A stretch of DNA of 64,000 nucleotides, from the NCBI GenBank assembly GCA_031308135.1, contig JAHLJT010009436.1:163669681-163733680 (forward strand), given 5' to 3'. Origin of the DNA: Acheta domesticus (lineage: Eukaryota; Arthropoda; Insecta; Orthoptera; Gryllidae). Of the stretch, positions 58,173 to 64,000 are shown in pieces. Positions within the stretch are counted from its first letter, which is position 1. Each line of letters begins with the position of its first letter. The translations under genes and the position numbers were made by a program. The notes under the pieces were generated by a model. The model saw only the letters and a program-made list of their open reading frames with translations. It searched no databases and was not told where the DNA came from.

Positions 58173-60029
58173 CCATAGAAATCACTTAATTGTACTTCTG
58201 GAGTTGTATTAATAGATTTTTATTTTGGCATTTTTAATTTACTTTAGCTCCTGATGCCCATTTTTTGGTATTTTACCTTAATTGTGCCTTGTCTTCCTTT
58301 CTTAAATCTTAATTTTTTGCACTTGAAAATGCAGAACTTTAAAAGAAAATGATACCTACGCTATTTTTATCATCATATTGTGCTCTGTACGAAAAAAATA
58401 AGGAAACAAATTGGAGCCGTTTTTGAGAATTATTGTTTCATCATTTAGGACATCATTATTATTAGATGCTTTCTAAAATCTCAGTGATGGTTTCGTATGT
58501 CAACACTTATCGGTGGTGTACAAAAATATTCGAAACCGCCCCCATGCGTAATCGCTTTGTAGATACTGCAGCGCTGTTTTAGAGCACGATAATATTTGAA
58601 CACACACTTGCAGAACATGATTTTAATATATTTCTAGATAAATGTTTTATTAGTTCTGAAATATACAAAATGTTTCCTTCAATTACATTCCAATTTATTA
58701 TGGAGTCCTGGTTAATTCCCCTTCCCCCTGTTTTTTGAGTACCGAAATGCGACTGATATTCGTAGCAGAAATCGTGGCAGTCCGGTCGTTTTTTTCCCCT
58801 GTTGCTCTTCTGCAGGACGTCCGTGGAAGGAGGTGGGGCGTGAGAGGAACAGCGCCAAATAGAACACAAGCGGAAGGAAATACTCGCTTCCGGAAGGCTT
58901 TTATTTATTTATTCATGAAGAACTAAATAAGTTCGCTTTGTTTACGAAGGTCAAAGGTTCCCACTATTATGAGCGTGATATCAAAGTCTATTTTTTCAAT
59001 CGGACAATAAATATGTTATTTCCTCTCGCGGGCTTTCCCGACTCAAAGCGCTGGTTAAATGGCCATTAAAATATTTATTGCTAAAAAGAGACAAAGGCAC
59101 TTGGCAATGTAAAATATTCGTTTTTATGCGCGTAACATATTTAGGTGGTAGTGACTTTGTGAGTCATATTTGCGGTGGTAATTCGTTGCAGGTTGCGCTG
59201 TGATACAGGACAAAACAGAGTATAAATTTTGTCGCTTTTTATTTAATTTTATTTGCCGTGTACGTGTGCAACGTGGATACAAGCGTTTTCACCAAACGAA
59301 AATATTGGCTTATACCCTGTCCTCTACAAGCAGTGAAGAACGTTTTTATTGTTACTGAACTGAGCTCTGGTATCAATAAGCATGTTCTTATTGGAGAATT
59401 TCAGCTTTGAGTAATACAATGTTATAGTGATTCCTAATAGATAAATTTATTGAAATAAAATCTCTTTAAGATTGTGAGGAAAGTTATATTTTCGTAATGT
59501 TAATGTATGATGAGTAACCTTACTGTTTTCTCAAAGCGCAAATAGAGAGACGAGAGTTAAAATTCTAAAATTGCAGAACTGAAATTGTGGAACTGTAATT
59601 ATGATCGTATCTTGCAGGAAACTTTATAGATGTTATAAACTCACAAAAATCCCATGTGTTGGAAAATATGAACATACATAAACTAATTATCATTTATTGA
59701 GTTACTTAAAATAATATTAACTTTTTACATTATTAAACACTAAGAACGACGTAATTTTACGTAATTTTCTGATGTAGATATTTGAGAGAAAAAACTCATG
59801 TTTCCAAGAATGTATCATGTCATCATCATCAAAATTATAATGATCGAAAAAAATTGATTTTTCACGTAAAAAACATCCTGTTTATCTGAATATTATAGTT
59901 CCCATGCAGCAGATATACTTTTTTTATAATTGCATTGTAGATAGCGCCATTTAAAATATTTATGAGTGTACTTTGTGTGTTAATCCATTTTTTTTCACGA
60001 AGCATTTGGGAGGCTAATCTCATCCTTCG
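58173..60029. other. AT-rich sequence, no gene recognised
   Basis: Short open frames without recognised content. No tandem arrays seen. Confidence 0.4.
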
Positions 60030-60500
60030 GAATTCACTTGTCTCCTCTTCCCAGCAATCGTCACCTCTTAAACCACCTACCATTCCATAACCTTCATGTC
60101 TCTGTCTCTCACTCACCCTCCTCTCTCTCCCTCCATTCCTCTCTTTCCCTCCCTCTCTCTCCCACTCTCTCTCCTCTCCCTCCCACCCTCTCACTGTCTC
60201 TCCGCCCCAGAGTTTCCGCCCCCGAGTTTCCGCCCCCACTCGCCCCCTCCCAAAAACTCCCTGCCCCTCCCAAACCCTCTCTGCCACCCCTCCCGAACCC
60301 TCCCGGCTCGCGGCGTGCCCTGCGCGGCCAGATCGATAACGAGCGCTTCTGAAATCACGCACGTGCCCTGGTCGCGTCCCGTCCCGTCGCGTCGTGTCGG
60401 TAGGCCTGGCGGGAGGCACGCAGGCAGGCAGCAGGCCGGGCCAGGCCACGGCGAGCACGTCACGACCCTTGAACAGTTTCATCCGTTGCACGCGGCGGCC
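60030..60500 (+). other. Pyrimidine tract leading into CpG-rich core
   Basis: 60095-60220 is CTCTCTCC-type sequence. 60220-60330 is C-rich with a repeat of GAGTTTCCGCCCC (twice, about 60210-60235). 60300-60500 is CG-rich (GCGGCGTGCCCTGCGCGGCC). Confidence 0.5.
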
Positions 60501-60549
60501 TTCCTTCGCCGCGCTGTCCCTCTCCTGCTGGCCTACCTCCCTCTTCCTT

Positions 60550-60830
60550 GCACGCTTACGCGCATGCTCACTCACTCGCTCCGTCACTCATTCCTCACTG
60601 ACTCCTCATTCATTCACTCACTCTCACTCATTCGCTCACTCTCACATTCTTTCACTCACTCATTCTTTCGCTCATTCATTCACTCATTATTTCACTCATT
60701 CAGTCATGCATGCATTCATTCTTTTACTCATTCGCTCACTCACTCTTTCACTCATTCATTCGTTCATTCATTCACTCACTCACTCACTTACCAATTCACG
60801 ATCACTGTTATTCTCTCTCTCACTCTTACC
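60550..60830 (+). repeat. (CTCA/TTCA)n tetranucleotide array
   Basis: CTCACTCATTCATTCACTCA-type repeats, pure at 60600-60790 and degenerate at the edges. The THSFTHSF-type open frames are artefacts. Confidence 0.9.
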
Positions 60831-60925
60831 GGTGTTCATCACTAAACATCACATTGGTCTTTTACTCACGTCACTTGTTCCTAAATTCCTTTGCATGCAC
60901 GAATTTCTTTCTATGTTTAAGTTAG

Positions 60926-61216
60926 ATTTTTGTAAGAATCTCTGCATTTTGTTACTTTCTGCTCGAACCGATCAGATCTTGCTACTCATATGGACTCATT
61001 GATTTCACCCAGAGGCCAAACTCGGATACAGAATTCAATGAACGCTATAAGATAATTAAAGCACGACATAGGCGGGCAAACATGCTGCAATCTGTAGATA
61101 ATGCTTCTGATTTGTTTAGTGTCACTAAGAGGAGATATGAGTCCACCGGCGGCCTCATGGCCCCTGTAAATTGTGTAAATAGTGAAGTGATAGTGAAGTG
61201 TTGTGTGTATGAATGA
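60926..61216 (+). other. Open frame of about 96 codons with balanced composition
   Basis: Open from just after TAG at 60923 to TGA at 61214, with no early ATG. An acceptor-like TTGATTTCACCCAG ends at about 61012, and the codons after it look protein-like (DTEFNERYKIIKARHRRANM is part of them). It may be an exon, a retroelement fragment or chance. I do not recognise it and see no matching donor before the stop. Confidence 0.2.
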
Positions 61217-61354
61217 GAGAATGATTGAGTTTGTAAATATAGTTTAAGAATAAATGTGAGCGTGAATGAAAAATAAAAAGAATGAAAAGAAAAGAAGAAA
61301 ACAGAACAATATAAGAACTCGTTAGAATTCATTATCAAAACCTTTATGTAATAT

Positions 61355-61560
61355 TAGCCAATGCCGAAAGTGGCAATTGTTGTATTTCGCTGATTTTAAG
61401 ATAGTTCATAAGTAGTATTTTTAAGTTTGGCCTTCTCCCTGCTGCATAAGCCTCATCGGTTGCAGCTATCATGTATCCCATTCATTTGAATAAATTTCCT
61501 CCCTTCCAGGCTAACTGGAAGGAAGGAAATTGAAAAAAATATTGACCCTCAGAGGAGCTT
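61355..61560 (+). repeat. Dispersed repeat, family F, copy 2
   Basis: Second copy of the repeat at 41818-42040, same orientation. It begins around ATGCCGAAAGTGGCA, runs through GTAGTATTTTTAAGTTTGGC and TCGGTTGCAGCTATCATGTA, and ends near AAATTGAAAAAAATATTGAC. No promoter-like head. Confidence 0.6.
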
Positions 61561-61790
61561 TAACGCTGGCCGCCGTAGTTCTCATGAGTGACGATTTTAA
61601 GAGTTCAATTTAGCAAATCCTGTTTCACAGGTGTGGGTAACTTTCTGACAGATGCTTCTTTAATGCAGTGTTAGTTTTATTTGTTCTCTGTCTCTCATTT
61701 TGACAGTTATTTAACTTCCCTTCAGTTTTTTATTCTTCTAATTTTCCGCATTGTTATACACTATCTTTTTATCTCTTTCACTTACTCTAT

Positions 61791-61792
<2 letters not shown>

Positions 61793-61833
<41 letters not shown>

Positions 61834-61854
61834 CACACACACACACACACACAC
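61793..61854 (+). repeat. Compound (CT)n-(CA)n microsatellite
   Basis: About 19 CT repeats to 61830 switch directly to about 12 CA repeats. Flanking DNA stays T/C-rich to about 62060. Confidence 0.95.
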
Positions 61855-62159
61855 AATGTTCTTGTTTTGCTTGTTTCATTTCCTCTAGTTTCTCTTTTTC
61901 TTTCGTCCGCCTTTCCTCCCGTCTCTTTTTCTCTCACCTCTTTCCTCTCTTTGACGCCTGACTATTTTTCACGCAGATTACTGTCGTTCATTTCTCCCAC
62001 TAAACCAATTTTACGTTTCAGTTGTTGCTTCTCCTCAGTCATAGCATGTCTTTTTTTGTCCTTCGCACTATCTCCGTTTGCATGTGTAGCAGAGCACTCT
62101 TCGTTTTTTACACCGCTTTCGGCGACGCACTTCAAACGAGTCGTAGGGTTGCCAGTCAT

Positions 62160-62400
62160 TTGTAGCAGCGGCGGGGGAGGGGCGGCTTCGTCACGCAGGA
62201 TTCGAAAATTGTTTCTCTCGACCGCCGCTTCGATGCGACGGCGCTGCGGGCGTTGGGTCAGCACTCCATCGCGAGGCGAAGGGGACTTGCTGGGGCGGGG
62301 CGAAAGTGGTGGTGTGCACGGTGGCTCTGCTAACCGTGCTCGCAGCGGAGGAAGAGCAGTGGCGACGGACGCTGCGGAGTGTGGGAGCACGGTGCGGGGG
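62160..62400. other. CpG-rich patch
   Basis: CAGCGGCGGGGGAGGGGCGG and ATGCGACGGCGCTGCGGGCG. It lies between a pyrimidine arm and the SINE A 3' end. No gene recognised. Confidence 0.4.
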
Positions 62401-62404
62401 CGTC

Positions 62405-62955
62405 GACTGAATGATTGTTGGTGGTTATGGGCGCGTCAAAGGATGAGGGCCTTGGTCCCGTAAGTGTAGTGCATGTTTTCCATCGCGTTTTCCATCGGTG
62501 GTGGTGATCTTCCCCTGCTGGATGGCGAGATCTGGCGCCGTCCTGCCATCGACAAGCGGGGTTTTACCCAATCAGATATCTCCCATCAGCGAGGCACCAC
62601 TCTTGTTGGAGAAGCTCTAAGCCCCCAATCGGTCTTCCGGCATATGTGGTAGTGTAGTGAATGTTGTGATAGTGTTACTCTGCGTATAAAGGAGTGACAA
62701 CAGGACAAGTAAGAGGAAGGAAAGATCCCGCGAGATCCGTGGCCCGTTTCTTGTGGTACTGCTCCTCGCGTTAATCGGAAAACTGCTGATCGCAGTAGCC
62801 AGCTCCAAGAATTTTTTCTCTAGGCAGTCGCTTAATTCGACCTAGCTGAGAAGCTAACGTCAAACATCCTGCCGCCATCGGTACTCGAACCTACGACCTC
62901 CCAGTCAGAGGCACTGCAGTGACATCAGCTGATACCCTGAGCCACCTCTCCCGGT
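62405..62955 (-). mobile_element. tRNA-derived SINE, family A, copy 2
   Basis: The best-preserved family A copy. On the minus strand box A is GTGGCTCAGGGTATC (near 62930-62945) and box B is GTAGGTTCGAGTACC (near 62885-62900). The body carries GACCTAGCTGAG-type and GAAAGATCCCGCG words in the same order as copy 1 at 271-790. The end lacks the clean tandem tail of copy 1, having only an ATTCAGTCG-like remnant. A 63-codon minus-strand open frame shares RDLSFL with that of copy 1 through DNA homology alone. Confidence 0.75.
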
Positions 62956-63260
62956 GAGGGCGCCGCCAGCCAGGAGGGGTGGCGGGGCGGGGCGATTGCG
63001 AAGGGGGATTGGCGGAGGGTTGGGGGGGTGGGCGAGGCAACAGGCCCGAGGCAAGCGGGCCGTGAGGCCGACAGGAATTCTATGGCGTCGTTTTGGGTCA
63101 CGTTGCGGAAAGCCCTCGGGCGGGGCAGGCGCGAGGGGACGCCGCTGCGTGGGGGGGAGCTCGACTGACGGTGGTCAGCGCTAGGGGAGGGGCGGGGGCG
63201 GCGGTCGCTGGGGTCAGTCGTCAGCCGGCAGAGTGAACGCTGACCTGTGAGCGATGGGGC
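62956..63260. other. CpG-rich core
   Basis: GGTGGCGGGGCGGGGCGAT and GGACGCCGCTGCGTGGGGGG mark a G/CG-rich stretch. It immediately borders the 5' end of SINE A copy 2. Confidence 0.45.
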
Positions 63261-63960
63261 TGATGGGAGGGGGGAGGAGCTGAATGCGAAAAGGCGAGAG
63301 CGGACGCCGGTCGGCAAGCGCTGCTGCCAGCGAAATACCGATAACGGAGAGCAGCGGATAGCGTGTCTCCTGTCAGCAGCGGGGCGGTTTGGAAGCTGCG
63401 AGAGTGATGCAGGAGATGGGAAAGGTGGGCGGCGGCGGCGGCGTTGGTAAGTGACGGGCGGAAGAGGGTTAACGAAAACGGAGGACCACGGAGAGCAGGG
63501 CACATCCATGGACCGGGAAACCGGGCAGCTATTTGGAGGGCAGTGGGAGCATGCTGAAGGAACGTAAGAGATGGGATGAAAGAGCACGAAAGTAGAAAGT
63601 TGGGGTTGGAGATTGGGATGGAAAAGCATGGAAATAGGAGCCCGTGTGGCAGTACAGACATTGGTCATGGTGAGTGGAAAAGCCTGGAAATAGAAGTAAA
63701 TGATTCGTGAGGTGTGAAGAAGTATGTACAGATGGAAATGTGAGGACTTAAGAGGGTAGAGCGATAGTACAAATAACTGAGCATTGGCAGCTGGAGTGTG
63801 CCAGAATGTGGAGGTGTGGTTGCGAGGCGTGACTAGAGATGACGTGCAGTAGTTAGCGATGGGACGAGAGATGCAAGACAGCAGATACGGATCCCTGCAG
63901 ACGGGAGGTAGAGAGAGAGAAAGTGTGTGAAAGAGAGAAAGAAAGAGATAGAAAGGCACA
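63261..63960 (+). other. Purine-rich decaying arm, open on the minus strand
   Basis: The plus strand is G/A-rich and fades to the right, ending in GAGAGAGAGAAAG-type sequence at 63909-63950. The minus strand is open from 63959 to 62925 (344 codons). The product is Pro/Ser/Leu-rich with no domain, and the frame runs through the CpG core into the SINE A head. I consider it a compositional artefact. Confidence 0.4.
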
Positions 63961-63964
63961 GAAA

Positions 63965-64000
63965 GTGTGTGTGTGTGTGTGTGTGCATGTATGTGTGTGT
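63965..64000 (+). repeat. (GT)n microsatellite, cut by window end
   Basis: GT dinucleotides with GCATGTATG interruptions reach the last base of the window. Confidence 0.9.

Noticed and set aside
57814..58185. 123-codon minus-strand frame with MAGLEPA-type peptide
   Set aside because: This is the tRNA-derived SINE head read in reverse, a common false protein.
60550..60830. Regularly spaced short repeats as a CRISPR-like array
   Set aside because: A continuous tetranucleotide microsatellite without unique spacers, in a eukaryotic context.

Overview
This window looks like intergenic or intronic DNA from a large, repeat-rich animal genome, most likely an insect. No intact protein-coding gene, rRNA, functional tRNA or CRISPR array could be supported. 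The background is AT-rich and interrupted by short CpG-rich islands and long simple-sequence arrays. Two decayed LINE reverse transcriptases, several tRNA-derived SINEs and small hairpin or inverted-repeat elements are scattered through it. One LINE has the YADDQ-type RT box and AATA tail I associate with RTE-like elements of insects such as cockroaches and termites. I lean toward a polyneopteran insect, but this is inference from memory and not a search result.

Layout. 0-9 kb: a long tRNA-derived SINE (family A, minus), a decaying (CCACG)n array, a pyrimidine tract, and a (CCCCG)n array with a higher-order period of about 155-170 bp. 10-19 kb: an RTE-like LINE fragment, SINE family B, a LINE 3' end with a TATC tail, and SINE family C. 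20-35 kb: CpG-rich islands (20.0, 23.2, 26.6, 30.7, 32.7, 35.2 kb), most of them next to tandem arrays: an 18-bp array open in all six frames, a second CCACG array, 31-bp and two 22-bp minisatellites, and a 21-bp polypyrimidine minisatellite. A twin hairpin and a candidate terminal exon lie near 29.3-30.2 kb. 36-50 kb: a CR1/jockey-like LINE fragment, a pogo/Tigger-like MITE, SINE families D and E, a nearly 700-bp foldback element, a 245-bp inverted-repeat MITE, and one copy of a dispersed repeat (family F). 52-64 kb: 15-bp and TACCAC arrays, a CpG core, a (GGGAC GGGGT) array with a 118-bp higher-order period, a second SINE D copy, a second family F copy, compound CT/CA microsatellites, and a second SINE A copy.

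No pathway or operon can be described. The recurring structural theme is a CpG-rich core abutting a long strand-asymmetric (purine or pyrimidine) tandem array that decays with distance. Most long open frames in the window are by-products of these arrays, which have few stop codons. Repeat-family names are by resemblance only; element boundaries are read by eye and approximate to tens of bases.
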